From positions 992,001-1,056,000 of the forward strand of contig NZ_CP038437.2 in the NCBI RefSeq assembly GCF_008329985.2: DNA of 64,000 bases, in the 5' to 3' direction. Positions 29,045 to 37,986 of this stretch are shown here, piece by piece (within the stretch, counting starts at the first letter, position 1; each line of letters begins with the position of its first letter). The notes beneath the pieces were generated by a model. It was not told the DNA's origin. It was given only the letters and a program-made list of their open reading frames with translations, and did no database searches. This DNA comes from Halomonas binhaiensis (GTDB lineage Bacteria > Pseudomonadota > Gammaproteobacteria > Pseudomonadales > Halomonadaceae). Made by a program: the position numbers and the translations under genes.

Positions 29045-32000
29045 TCACTGTCCCCGAAGCTGACCTTCCAGGCGCTGGAGTCGTGGATCGTCTGGGCGTT
29101 GCTGGCGTAGCTGGGCCAGTGCCTCCAATGCCTGGGGGATGTGGCCCAGGGTGGCGTGCAGGTAGACCAGGGCATAAAGCAGGTCCGGGTCATCGGGAGC
29201 ATGAGCCAGGCCAGTTTCAAGGGCCGAAAGCGCCTCGTCCTTGCGTCCCAGGCGATCCAGTAGTAGTCCTTGATTGTAGTAGGTCCTGGCATGGTTGGGA
29301 CGCCACTTGGCAGCTTTATCCAACCATTCCAGTGCTTCTTCTCTCTGGCCCTGCTCTGCCAGTCCCAGCGCCAGCAGATATGCTAGGTGACCACGGTCCG
29401 GCTTGGGCATTTCCTCCAGTGCGACCCCTTCGCGCAGTGTTGTCCGTGCGCCTTCATTGTCGTCGCTGCGGCTCAGAAGCGTTGCCAGGTTGACACGCGC
29501 CGGCAGGAAATAGGGATCGAGCTTGAGTGCGGCACGATACTGTTCCGCAGCCTCGTCCCGACGACGGGTACGCTCCAGCAGGACTGCCAGGTTGAGTCGA
29601 TTGCCGGGCAAGTCGGCGTTTTCTCGAAGGCGCCGTTCATAATCGTTACGTGCCTCGACGACCGCTTCACGTTGTGCCTCGGGAATCAGCATCATCGATG
29701 TGCCTGCCAGAGCCTTGATCGCTTCATCGCGCACCGCCAGGCGAGGGTCATCGACCAATGGCAACAACAGCTCGACACGCGCTTCATCCGGTGCCTGGGC
29801 GAAAGGGGGGATCGCCGCTGCACGTACCAGGCTGGAATCATCCTTCAATGCCTGTTCCAGCGTTGGAATGGCCGGAGTGCCATAGGAGGCCAGAGCATCG
29901 ACGGCAGTGGCTCGGACGATGTCTGGCGTGTCGGTGTCCTGGCTCAGCGTAACGAGCCCATCCAACGCCTCGGGGTCTCCCTGGCGGGCAGCCTGGAGAG
30001 TGACTCCGTAATGTGATGTGGTGTTGGCACGGGACAGTTCTCCGAACCATTGCTGAATGGAGCTGGCAGCTTGAGCCGGGGACTGGTCCTGATGGCAGCT
30101 GGTGCAGGCATCTGGGCTGCTGGTCTTGTCATTGAGGTCCGGGCGAGGCACGCGGAAACTGTGATCGCGACGCGGGTCTACCACCATGTAGGTGGTTTCC
30201 GGCATGTGGCAATTGACGCATTGAGCTCCTTCGGAGCCACGTTCGTGATGATAGTGGTCCGGATTGTCGTAGTCCCCCGGCTTCAGTGTTGGGAAGCGCG
30301 CTGGAGGTGCCAGGTTATGGCATTGGGTACATAGACCATTGCCCTTAATACGTATCCTGGTGGTGTGGGGATCGTGACAATCGCTGCAGGCGACACCTGC
30401 TTCATACATCCGGCTCTGGACAAAGGAGCCGTAGACATAGACTTCGCCCTGAATCTGGCCGTCGGCATGGTAGAGTCCTTCGCTCAGCAGGCTGGGCAGT
30501 GCGATATCGGTGAGCGGCTTGCCATGACCTGGTCCCGGGCCAACGCCGAGCATCTGGCGGCGACTATGGCAGGTGGCACATTGCTCGACCAGCGCAGGCC
30601 CCTTGGTGTTTTTCAGATCCACCGCAAGTCCCATGTCTTCGGTGCTTGGTGCATCTTCTCCTGTCCCGGCTTTTCCTGTTTCAGCTTCTTTTGTCCCAGC
30701 TTCTCTTGTCTCAGCTTCTACGGCTGGATCGTTCTTCACACCATTGGCCCAGTCCAGATGGGATTGAGCAGGTCCATGACAGCTTTGGCAGCCGACGTTC
30801 TGTTCGTTCCAGGTCGTCGCGAAGGTATCTGAGGCTTCGTCGTAGTTCTTCTGCAGGTTGGTCGAATGGCAATCGGCGCACATGGCATTCCAGTTCTGGT
30901 AACGCCCACGCCAGTGCAGAGGATCATCCGGGGTGAAGGCTTGTCCGGGATATAGCGAGAACCAGCGCTGGCCTCCCTGATCCTCGGGACGAGAGTCCCA
31001 GGCGATGGTCAGCCCCTGCAACTTACCGCCGGGAAGCGCGACTAGATATTGCTGAAGAGGGGAATAACCGAAGGTATAACGGATGCGATAGGTCTTTGCG
31101 GGGTCGTCCGGTCCTTCAAGGGTGGCCTTGAAGCCTTCGTCATCATGGAAAAAGCGCGCCTTGACCGGGCCGTCCTCGAAGCTGGCATCCTCGAAGTCAC
31201 CCAGCACATTTTCCTCTGTTGCCTCACGCATGGACCAGCCATGGTCTGAGTCCTTCCAGGCTTCGGCTTCGGCCTGGTGACAACTGGCGCAGCTGCCATC
31301 CGGCGCGTAACCCGCGGCATTGGAAGCATATTCAGGTAGCTGGCCATGGGGGGGCTTGGTAGCTTCCTCCGCCTGAACGCTTTTCCCCGTCTTGGTGGTG
31401 TCTTGTGCCATGACGCCAGGGCTCTGCACCAGCATGCTGAATGCCAGGGCGATCGCCAGCAGAAACAGGGGAGAGCGCCCAGCAGGATTGAGGGGCGGGA
31501 GGTGGGTCTTCTGCCAGCTTCTGAGCAGAGCATGCCAATAGGTGCGTCCCCAGTATCGCCATGCCCGAATGAGGATCCACAGACTCAGCGACAGAGCAAC
31601 CAGGCCCGCGATCGTGCTCAGTATGATGCTTTTCCACGCGACACTCTGATGACGCAGTTGGTCCAGCGGAGAGCCTTCGGCACTGACATGCACAGAAGGA
31701 ACAGAGGCTTCTTCGATCGTACCGCTCTGAAGGTTGAACCAGCGCAGGCGAATAGCAGGCAGCTCTCCTTCCGAGACCCCTTCCGCAACATAAGTGATGG
31801 CTTCCCGGCGAGTACCACCATTGGCGTTCATGTCCACCTTGGGGGATTCGGGATAGGCTCCCAGGCCCACGGGGGCTGTGTCTTCCAGCAGAGCAGGAAT
31901 CAAGAGAGCACTGCCTCCTTCCAGGGTGATACTGATCTCTCGGCGCAAACTGTCACCGCTTTGCAATTGAATTGGCTGCTTGCCATCGGCAGCAGAGGCT

Positions 32001-32668
32001 GACGAAGTGCTGGTGGAAGTGGCTGAGTCTTCTGTCCTGCCATCGTTCTTGGTTTTATCCTGAGTTGTATCTGCAGGAGTTGTATCTGCAGGAGTTGTAT
32101 CTGCACGAGCGGTATCTGCATGCACAATATTCAGAGTCTGCTCCAGATGCAGAGCCGTGGCGGCGACATAAGGATCAAGGTCCTGAGCGGCCTCCGGCAC
32201 TGTGGAGGTCAAAGACAATGCGGGGAGATTCAGCTGCCTGGCAATGGGCGTGCCATCTTCGGAGTTGCTATAGGTCACTTCAAGCGGCTCACGGTTCAAG
32301 ACAAAGTTTCCGGGGGCGAGTGGCGTCAACTGATAGCTGCGGGTAACGCCAGACCAGGTCTGGCCATCGATGCGCTCGCTGGTGGGGGTAGTGGAACGCT
32401 CGGGCAATGCCACTTGCAGATTGGCCATGTCCAGTGAAGGAAACGCGACCGGTTTGGGCATATAGGTCGGCACCAGTACGGTGATGCGCAAACGTGCACT
32501 TTGTCCTGGAGCGACCTGTTGCGGGGTCACGCTAGCGCTGACCTGCGGTACAGGTTCTGCAGTGGTGTCTGGTTGGGATGACGGGGCGGCCTGGGCCAGT
32601 GCTGTCGGAGGAAAGAGCAACGGGCAGCTGCACAGCAGGATGATCAGGAAGCCACTCGACAGCCTCAT
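29045..32668 (-). CDS. BatD-like / octahaem cytochrome c / HEAT-TPR fusion
   Basis: This is one uninterrupted 1207-residue frame. Residues 1-25 are a signal peptide (MRLSSGFLIILLCSCPLLF). A BatD-like periplasmic region follows to about 340, then a membrane helix at 346-371. A second hydrophobic segment at 399-419 ends GVMAQ and looks like a former signal peptide. Then come eight CxxCH haem sites (CASCH, CADCH, CQSCH, CATCH, CSDCH, CTQCH, CVNCH, CTSCH; first at about 460, last at about 855), a HEAT-like region (about 900-1010) and TPR repeats to the end. It overlaps the VWA-TPR gene by 4 bp (ATG 32668) and closes the MoxR/VWA operon. A role in periplasmic electron transfer or respiratory complex maturation is inferred. 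Confidence 0.85.
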   Translation of the reverse strand: MRLSSGFLIILLCSCPLLFPPTALAQAAPSSQPDTTAEPVPQVSASVTPQQVAPGQSARLRITVLVPTYMPKPVAFPSLDMANLQVALPERSTTPTSERIDGQTWSGVTRSYQLTPLAPGNFVLNREPLEVTYSNSEDGTPIARQLNLPALSLTSTVPEAAQDLDPYVAATALHLEQTLNIVHADTARADTTPADTTPADTTQDKTKNDGRTEDSATSTSTSSASAADGKQPIQLQSGDSLRREISITLEGGSALLIPALLEDTAPVGLGAYPESPKVDMNANGGTRREAITYVAEGVSEGELPAIRLRWFNLQSGTIEEASVPSVHVSAEGSPLDQLRHQSVAWKSIILSTIAGLVALSLSLWILIRAWRYWGRTYWHALLRSWQKTHLPPLNPAGRSPLFLLAIALAFSMLVQSPGVMAQDTTKTGKSVQAEEATKPPHGQLPEYASNAAGYAPDGSCASCHQAEAEAWKDSDHGWSMREATEENVLGDFEDASFEDGPVKARFFHDDEGFKATLEGPDDPAKTYRIRYTFGYSPLQQYLVALPGGKLQGLTIAWDSRPEDQGGQRWFSLYPGQAFTPDDPLHWRGRYQNWNAMCADCHSTNLQKNYDEASDTFATTWNEQNVGCQSCHGPAQSHLDWANGVKNDPAVEAETREAGTKEAETGKAGTGEDAPSTEDMGLAVDLKNTKGPALVEQCATCHSRRQMLGVGPGPGHGKPLTDIALPSLLSEGLYHADGQIQGEVYVYGSFVQSRMYEAGVACSDCHDPHTTRIRIKGNGLCTQCHNLAPPARFPTLKPGDYDNPDHYHHERGSEGAQCVNCHMPETTYMVVDPRRDHSFRVPRPDLNDKTSSPDACTSCHQDQSPAQAASSIQQWFGELSRANTTSHYGVTLQAARQGDPEALDGLVTLSQDTDTPDIVRATAVDALASYGTPAIPTLEQALKDDSSLVRAAAIPPFAQAPDEARVELLLPLVDDPRLAVRDEAIKALAGTSMMLIPEAQREAVVEARNDYERRLRENADLPGNRLNLAVLLERTRRRDEAAEQYRAALKLDPYFLPARVNLATLLSRSDDNEGARTTLREGVALEEMPKPDRGHLAYLLALGLAEQGQREEALEWLDKAAKWRPNHARTYYNQGLLLDRLGRKDEALSALETGLAHAPDDPDLLYALVYLHATLGHIPQALEALAQLRQQRPDDPRLQRLEGQLRGQ
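30660..30719. repeat. Four 15-bp repeats inside the cytochrome region
   Basis: Units at 30660-30674, 30675-30689, 30690-30704 and 30705-30719 encode an (on the minus strand) Glu/Ala/Gly/Thr-rich insertion between the third and fourth haem motifs. They are absent from the haem-binding core and probably form a flexible loop. Confidence 0.8.
32062..32121. repeat. Four 15-bp repeats in the BatD region
   Basis: Units at 32062-32076, 32077-32091, 32092-32106 and 32107-32121 encode a degenerate ADTTP pentapeptide on the minus strand. They lie in a Ser/Thr/Asp-rich linker in the periplasmic BatD part. Confidence 0.85.
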
Positions 32669-34245
32669 GGCGTTGTCTCCTGGCGGGCTTCCACAGCAAA
32701 GCGCTGGCGCAGATAGTCGGAAGTATTGCTGTTCAGAGTCGATATCCATTGCTCGGCGGTCAGCATGCCTTCTCCATCCTTGGTGGTGACCTGTGTATCC
32801 TGCCCACGGTTTTCCTCGTTGTCGAAGGTGACATCGTCAGCATCATCCTGTCCGGTGTCTGATTGTTCCCTGGACTCTTCCACATAGGTGAGGATGCGTT
32901 TGGCCAGCTCGAGGTTGCGTTCGCCTTGAGGATAATCGGGGTCGATGCTGAGTACCTTCTCGAACGCCTGCACTGCAGGGCGATATTGATGTCCTCTGAT
33001 CAGTGCCAGGCCTTGGGTAAAGGCAGCGTCTGCACTGTCCAGTCGGCCGAGCAGTTCGGCAGCAGCGTCATACTGACCATCCCGGTACATGGCATAACCC
33101 TGCCAGGCAGGATCCTGAAAATGGCTAGCGGCTTGCGCATAACGACGATGTTCCACCCACCAGCGACCTTGCTGATCGGGGGTGAGAAAAGCATCGACCA
33201 GCCATTGCCTGAGCCCCGTGTGGGACTCATCGCTGGCTTGTGCTCGAATCGCGACCTGATTCTGGGCCATCGCCTGGGGAAGGGTGGCAGGCCAAGGTAG
33301 CAACAGGAGACATGCCAGCAACGACGGCGTCCCAAGCCCCCAGCCACGTCGAAACCACAACAGTGCCAGCAGTGCTGCGGGCCAAGCCAGCCACATGCCG
33401 CGGTCTTCCCAGGCCAGTCGATCATCATTGAGCAGTGCGCGGCGGTGAGCGGCAGCCAGCAGGCGTTCCAGGCGCTGAATATCCCGCTCATCAGCGCTGA
33501 CCGCGACTCGTTCTGCATCTACGGCATCGATCACCGGTGTGCCGACATTGCCTGGTGCCATGACCAGAAAGGCCAGGGTAGTGTCTTGCTGTTGGCTGAA
33601 GGCATCGCGGTCTGCTGAGCTCAGTCCATCGGTCACGAACAGGATGGCGCCAGGCTCCTCTCGCTTGGCCAGTTGCTCCTGGGCGAGTGTCAGCGCATCA
33701 CTTGCAGCACCATCACCAGCCTGAGGCATGACGTCTGGCGTCAGACCTTCGAGATAGGGCTTGATCAGTTCAGGGTCATTGGTCAGTGGTACCACCAGAT
33801 GTGCGGACCCTGAGTAGGCAATCAGGGCTGTATCGGCGCCGCTACGGGTAGCCAGGAGGTCGGAGATCTTGTGCTTGGCCCGTTCCAGGCGGTTGGGTGG
33901 CACATCCTGGGCCAGCATGCCCTGGTCGACTTCGACCACCACCACCAGGGGAGCCGTCTGGGCGATCAGTGGATTGGGCATACGGCTCCAGCTGGGCCCT
34001 GCGGCTCCTGTCACCAGCAGTATCAGCATCAAGCTGAGGGTATCTACCGGGGTGATCCATCGGCGCTGTTGGGTACCGATGCGCATAGCCTTTTCGAGAT
34101 GTTCGGCGATATGCGGTGTCGGTCCTGTGCCAGCTTGTCGGTGGCGGCGCCACCACCACCAGAAGACCACAATGACCGGCAACAGCAGCATCCACGCAGG
34201 GCGCAGGAAATGCAGGGCGGAAAGCGCATCGAAGAAGGTATTCAT
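32665..34245 (-). CDS. VWA domain-TPR membrane protein (BatB/BatC-like)
   Basis: This 526-residue protein begins with two membrane helices (about 15-32 and 68-82), followed by a von Willebrand A domain (about 98-285), two further hydrophobic segments, and TPR-like repeats (about 375-455) before an acidic tail. It thus combines BatB- and BatC-type parts. The MIDAS metal motif is degenerate: D107 is kept but the two serines of DxSxS are replaced (DQGML), so classic metal-dependent binding is doubtful. It overlaps its neighbours by 4 bp on both sides. Confidence 0.85.
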   Translation of the reverse strand: MNTFFDALSALHFLRPAWMLLLPVIVVFWWWWRRHRQAGTGPTPHIAEHLEKAMRIGTQQRRWITPVDTLSLMLILLVTGAAGPSWSRMPNPLIAQTAPLVVVVEVDQGMLAQDVPPNRLERAKHKISDLLATRSGADTALIAYSGSAHLVVPLTNDPELIKPYLEGLTPDVMPQAGDGAASDALTLAQEQLAKREEPGAILFVTDGLSSADRDAFSQQQDTTLAFLVMAPGNVGTPVIDAVDAERVAVSADERDIQRLERLLAAAHRRALLNDDRLAWEDRGMWLAWPAALLALLWFRRGWGLGTPSLLACLLLLPWPATLPQAMAQNQVAIRAQASDESHTGLRQWLVDAFLTPDQQGRWWVEHRRYAQAASHFQDPAWQGYAMYRDGQYDAAAELLGRLDSADAAFTQGLALIRGHQYRPAVQAFEKVLSIDPDYPQGERNLELAKRILTYVEESREQSDTGQDDADDVTFDNEENRGQDTQVTTKDGEGMLTAEQWISTLNSNTSDYLRQRFAVEARQETTP

Positions 34246-35321
34246 GATGCGGCCCTCCGTCGGTGCTCAGTACGTTGTTCTGTATGTTGTTCTGTAGGTT
34301 GCTCCGTAGCTTGGGCAGTACGTTGGTCCGTAGTTTGAAGAGAGTGCTGAAGAGAACGATGACGCCACATCTGGAATGACAACACCAGCAAAGTAAGGAT
34401 AGCGGCAGCACCCATGGGCCAGTGAGCCAGGGAGCGGTGCTGGCGATAGCTCTGGCTGGCTGTCTTGCGCGGGGCCAGCTCATCGATACGTGCGTAGACC
34501 TGGGCCAGGGCGTTCTGGTCAGAGGCTGTGAAGAAGGCGCCGCCAGTGCGCTGCGCGATAGCTTTCAGGGTATCGAGATCAACACGGTTCTCACCTTCTC
34601 CCTGAGGATCACCCACGCCGATGGTGATGATGCGAACACCGCGTTGTGCCGCAATTTCTGCGGCATTGATCGGGCTCATGCGGCTTCCGGTATCGGAACC
34701 ATCACTGAGCAGAATCAATAGGCGCTGTTCCACCTGGCTGGTCTCGAACTGGCGAATGGACAAGCCGATGGCATCGCCCAGGGCCGTATGCGGACCTGCC
34801 ATACCGACCTCTGTGCCATCCAGCAATTCTTGAAGCGTGTCGAGGTCTTCCGTCAGAGGCGCCTGAACAAAGGCCTTGGTGCCGAACACGATCAGGGCCA
34901 GGCGTTCCCCTTCCCGAGAGTCGAAGAAATCGGAAATGACTTCCTTGACTCCGGCCAGGCGCTGAATCGGCTGGCCGCTAGCGGAAGGAAAATCCTTCTC
35001 GTCCATGGAGCCGGAAATATCCACGGCCATGATCAGGTCGCGGGCAGCACTGTCCCAGCGGATCGGGGGGCTGATCTGTTCGGGGCGTGCCAGTGCCAGC
35101 ACGATCAGTCCCCATATCAGTACGCCAGCTACCAGCATGACTCGGCTGCGCTGTGGTACCGCTGCCCCGGCAGCAGGCGTGATCCCAGCAGCTTCGACGA
35201 AGCGTTCAAAGAACGGCAAGCGCATGGCGGTGAGCCGTTCGCGGTGGGCTGGCATCAACCACATGACCAGCAAGGGGAGCGGCAGCAACACCAATGCCAG
35301 GGGGCTCGCCAGTTCAATCAT
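34242..35321 (-). CDS. BatA-like VWA protein
   Basis: The 359-residue membrane protein has two N-terminal helices (about 3-23 and 61-78) and a C-terminal helix, with a VWA domain between them. The MIDAS motif is intact (D101, S103, S105 in VDISGSMDEKD). BatA-type proteins act with MoxR ATPases as membrane chaperone or insertion partners for periplasmic complexes. The C-terminal tail is made of 12-bp repeats (Thr/Glu/Gln-rich), probably disordered. It overlaps both neighbouring genes by 4 bp. Confidence 0.9.
   Translation of the reverse strand: MIELASPLALVLLPLPLLVMWLMPAHRERLTAMRLPFFERFVEAAGITPAAGAAVPQRSRVMLVAGVLIWGLIVLALARPEQISPPIRWDSAARDLIMAVDISGSMDEKDFPSASGQPIQRLAGVKEVISDFFDSREGERLALIVFGTKAFVQAPLTEDLDTLQELLDGTEVGMAGPHTALGDAIGLSIRQFETSQVEQRLLILLSDGSDTGSRMSPINAAEIAAQRGVRIITIGVGDPQGEGENRVDLDTLKAIAQRTGGAFFTASDQNALAQVYARIDELAPRKTASQSYRQHRSLAHWPMGAAAILTLLVLSFQMWRHRSLQHSLQTTDQRTAQATEQPTEQHTEQRTEHRRRAAS
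34271..34342. repeat. Six 12-bp repeats at the BatA C-terminus
   Basis: Six consecutive 12-bp units (34271-34342) of the type TACGTTGTTCTG encode a degenerate TEQ-x tetrapeptide on the minus strand. They lie near the 3' end of the gene, where length change would be tolerated. Confidence 0.85.
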
Positions 35322-35920
35322 TGACGCTGCTCCTGATGGTTGCTGATGGTTGCTGGTGGTTGCTTGATGGTGGTTGCTTGATGGTGGTCGATTGCTGATG
35401 GTTGTCTATTAGTGGTGTGATGTTGAATCCAGTGACGGGCCAGGGCTGCAAGTTGGTCCAACGCTTCACTGTCATGGCCTGGGCGGTAGGGGGCGTTGAT
35501 CAGGGCAATGCCGAGAGGTCCGTTGAAGCGGCCGTGCTGAGGCGTCGGGAAGTGACGGTCTAGAAAGGCAATCCAGGCTTCTCCGCGCAATGCTGCGACC
35601 TGATCCCGTGGCCAGGCGGCCAGCGCTGTCCGCCTCAGTATATCGGCCACTGCCGGCAGGCCTTCCCCTTGTGCAAGGCGTCGATCAAGTTCGCGCAGGG
35701 CCTCGCGACGATAAGTGTTGCTGCGCCAGCGTTTCCAGCGGCGCAGGGCAAACCACAGCAGAACCAGAGCAAGGATAGCGGCCAGTACCGCCCAGCCCCA
35801 GGTCTGGGGTAGCCAAGGCACCGGAGAGGGCTCTGGTGGTGGGGACAGCTGATCGATCAGCTGCGATAGCATCAACGGGGCTTCGCGCTGAGCATTATCG
35901 CTAGCGGCTTCCATGCTCAT
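35318..35920 (-). CDS. DUF4381 membrane protein
   Basis: A 200-residue protein with one strong membrane helix (about 42-64, GWAVLAAILALVLLWFAL) followed by a basic segment and a cytoplasmic helical domain. DUF4381 proteins are found between DUF58 and BatA genes in MoxR operons, as here, and are thought to be accessory subunits of the VWA complex. The C-terminal 20 residues come from a GGTTGCTGATGGTTGCT-like repeat array (about 35334-35402) and are probably not structured. Confidence 0.82.
   Translation of the reverse strand: MSMEAASDNAQREAPLMLSQLIDQLSPPPEPSPVPWLPQTWGWAVLAAILALVLLWFALRRWKRWRSNTYRREALRELDRRLAQGEGLPAVADILRRTALAAWPRDQVAALRGEAWIAFLDRHFPTPQHGRFNGPLGIALINAPYRPGHDSEALDQLAALARHWIQHHTTNRQPSAIDHHQATTIKQPPATISNHQEQRQ
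35334..35402. repeat. Degenerate repeats at the DUF4381 C-terminus
   Basis: The element TGATGGTTGCT recurs with small changes and two interleaved periods (about 12 and 15 bp) across the end of the DUF4381 gene. It encodes a His/Gln/Thr/Ile-rich tail on the minus strand. Confidence 0.65.
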
Positions 35921-36933
35921 GACGATGACCTCCTGCCCCGGCTGGCCAGGCCGAGCAGCTTGCGCAGCTGTGGAAGCGCAGGCTCGCCTGCAGAAAGTGG
36001 CGCCAAGATCATGCCGAATCGGCGTTGCCAGCCAGCCAATATCTCCTGACGTTGATCGGAGACGGTTTGCAGAGCGTGGTGAACCTGTTTGTCGGACGTG
36101 TCCAGTGTGGCCTGTAGCTGCCCATCACTGACCACCCGACGCAAGTCATGGGGCAGTGACTCGGACAAGGGATCGCTGACCGGTGCCAGCACCACATTGT
36201 TGTGACGACAAAGCACGCTGAGCAAGGCTTCACTGCGTGGCCCTATGACATCGAAATCGCTCAATATCACGATCAGGTGATCGCGCTTGGCAAGGTGTGA
36301 AACCGATGTGAGTATGGCATCCAGCGAAGTGGGAGCCGGCGCTGGGCGTTCGGCATGCAGTGCACCATTGGCCTCGGCGAGGTGCTTGAACAAGCGCATC
36401 AGTGTGGCGCGGGATCGCTTGGGACGAACTTCGTCGAGGCCATCATCACGAATGACGATGCCGCCGATGCGATCATTCTGAGCGAGGACAGCGAAGCCCA
36501 GCAGAGCGGCGGCTTCGGCAGCCGTGACGGATTTCATGGCATGTCGAGAACCAAAGAACATCGACATGCGCTGGTCGATGACCAGCAGAGTGGGACGGTC
36601 ACGCTCTTCAGTGAATACCCGCACATGCGGAACACCGGTGCGCGCGGTGACATGCCAGTCGATGCTGCGCACATCATCCGACGGCAAGTAATTGCGCAGC
36701 TCGAGAAAATCGAGCCCTCTTCCTCTCAAGCGTGAGCCATGGCGTCCATTGAGCACACTGCGGGCAGGCTGGCGCGGTAACAGTCGCAGCTTGGAACCTT
36801 GTGGCTCGAGAGACTGCAGATAGGCAAGATCCACATGCACCCTGTGGTCCGGGGAGGGCGCACTGGACTGGCTTCCCTGTCCCCGTCCATGGCTCAGGGT
36901 TGCTGTACGCAGACGAGCGGTGGCGGCATGCAT
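35917..36933 (-). CDS. DUF58 protein
   Basis: The 338-residue protein shows the DUF58 signature RGLDFLELRNYLPSDDVRSIDW and the TLLVIDQRMSMFFG segment of a VWA-like fold without an intact MIDAS. It has no membrane helix. DUF58 proteins are the usual partners of MoxR ATPases. It lies 24 bp after moxR and overlaps the DUF4381 gene by 4 bp. Confidence 0.88.
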   Translation of the reverse strand: MHAATARLRTATLSHGRGQGSQSSAPSPDHRVHVDLAYLQSLEPQGSKLRLLPRQPARSVLNGRHGSRLRGRGLDFLELRNYLPSDDVRSIDWHVTARTGVPHVRVFTEERDRPTLLVIDQRMSMFFGSRHAMKSVTAAEAAALLGFAVLAQNDRIGGIVIRDDGLDEVRPKRSRATLMRLFKHLAEANGALHAERPAPAPTSLDAILTSVSHLAKRDHLIVILSDFDVIGPRSEALLSVLCRHNNVVLAPVSDPLSESLPHDLRRVVSDGQLQATLDTSDKQVHHALQTVSDQRQEILAGWQRRFGMILAPLSAGEPALPQLRKLLGLASRGRRSSS

Positions 36934-36957
36934 CAGACGTATCCTGTGTCCGGGTCT

Positions 36958-37986
36958 TCAGGGTAGAGCAACCAGGCGGATCAGTTCCTTGATGGCATCA
37001 TCGGCACTGATACCGTCTCCCTGAGCTTCGAAGCTCAGGCCGATGCGGTGGCGCAACACATCATGGGCAATGGCCTGAACATCCTCTGGATCCAGATAAT
37101 CACGACCGCCGAGCCAGGCATGGGTGCGTCCGCAGCGATCCAGTGCCAGGGAGGCACGAGGACTGGCGCCCAGTTCGATCCAGCGTCCCAGGTCCTCGGA
37201 CAACGCTGCAGGGGTGCGTGTCGCTTCGATCAGGTCGGCCATGTAGCGCTCGACTGGATCACTGACATGCAGGTTGGCGATTTCCCTGCGTGCAGCGAAG
37301 ACCGATGCCTGGGAAATTCTTACCGGCTGCGGCAGAGAGGCTTCGCCATCTTGTGCTGAGGCATCCATGGATTGAGCTGCGCGCATGGCACTGGTCACTT
37401 CCTCGCGCCGCACCAGGCGAATCACTTCCACTTCCTCCTCCACGCTGGGGTAGTCGATCAGTACGTGCATCAGGAAGCGGTCCATCTGGGCTTCAGGCAG
37501 CGGGTAAGTGCCTTCCTGCTCGATGGGGTTCTGGGTCGCCAGCACCATGAACAGCTCCGGCATGGGGTGCGTTGTCCCGGCAACCGTCACCTGGCGTTCT
37601 TCCATGGCTTCGAGCAGTGCCGATTGCACCTTGGCAGGGGCTCGGTTGATCTCGTCGGCCAATACCAGATTGGCAAACAGCGGCCCTGGTTGGAAACGGA
37701 ACTGCGGGCCATCCTGGCCCTGGTGATAGATCTCGCTGCCTGTCACGTCCGAAGGGAGGAGATCGGGAGTGAACTGAATACGGCTGAAATCCGCCTCCAG
37801 GTGTCTCGACAGGGCCTTGATGGCGCGTGTCTTGGCCAACCCAGGAAGACCTTCGATCAACAGGTTGCCATTGGCCAGCAGGCCAATGATCAGGCGCCGA
37901 ATAACATCGCGCTGGCCGATGATGGATTCGCCAACGGCTGCTTCCAGGCCCTGGATATCGGCGCGAATATCGTCATGAGTCGTCAT
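36958..37986 (-). CDS. MoxR family AAA+ ATPase
   Basis: A 342-residue AAA+ ATPase with Walker A GLPGLAKT (46-53), Walker B LVLADEINRAP (107-117) and a sensor segment VLATQNPIEQEGTYPLPEAQ. MoxR ATPases act as chaperones that mature periplasmic or membrane enzyme complexes together with VWA proteins. It overlaps the upstream HAD phosphatase gene by 4 bp and starts the MoxR/DUF58/VWA block. Confidence 0.93.
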   Translation of the reverse strand: MTTHDDIRADIQGLEAAVGESIIGQRDVIRRLIIGLLANGNLLIEGLPGLAKTRAIKALSRHLEADFSRIQFTPDLLPSDVTGSEIYHQGQDGPQFRFQPGPLFANLVLADEINRAPAKVQSALLEAMEERQVTVAGTTHPMPELFMVLATQNPIEQEGTYPLPEAQMDRFLMHVLIDYPSVEEEVEVIRLVRREEVTSAMRAAQSMDASAQDGEASLPQPVRISQASVFAARREIANLHVSDPVERYMADLIEATRTPAALSEDLGRWIELGASPRASLALDRCGRTHAWLGGRDYLDPEDVQAIAHDVLRHRIGLSFEAQGDGISADDAIKELIRLVALP

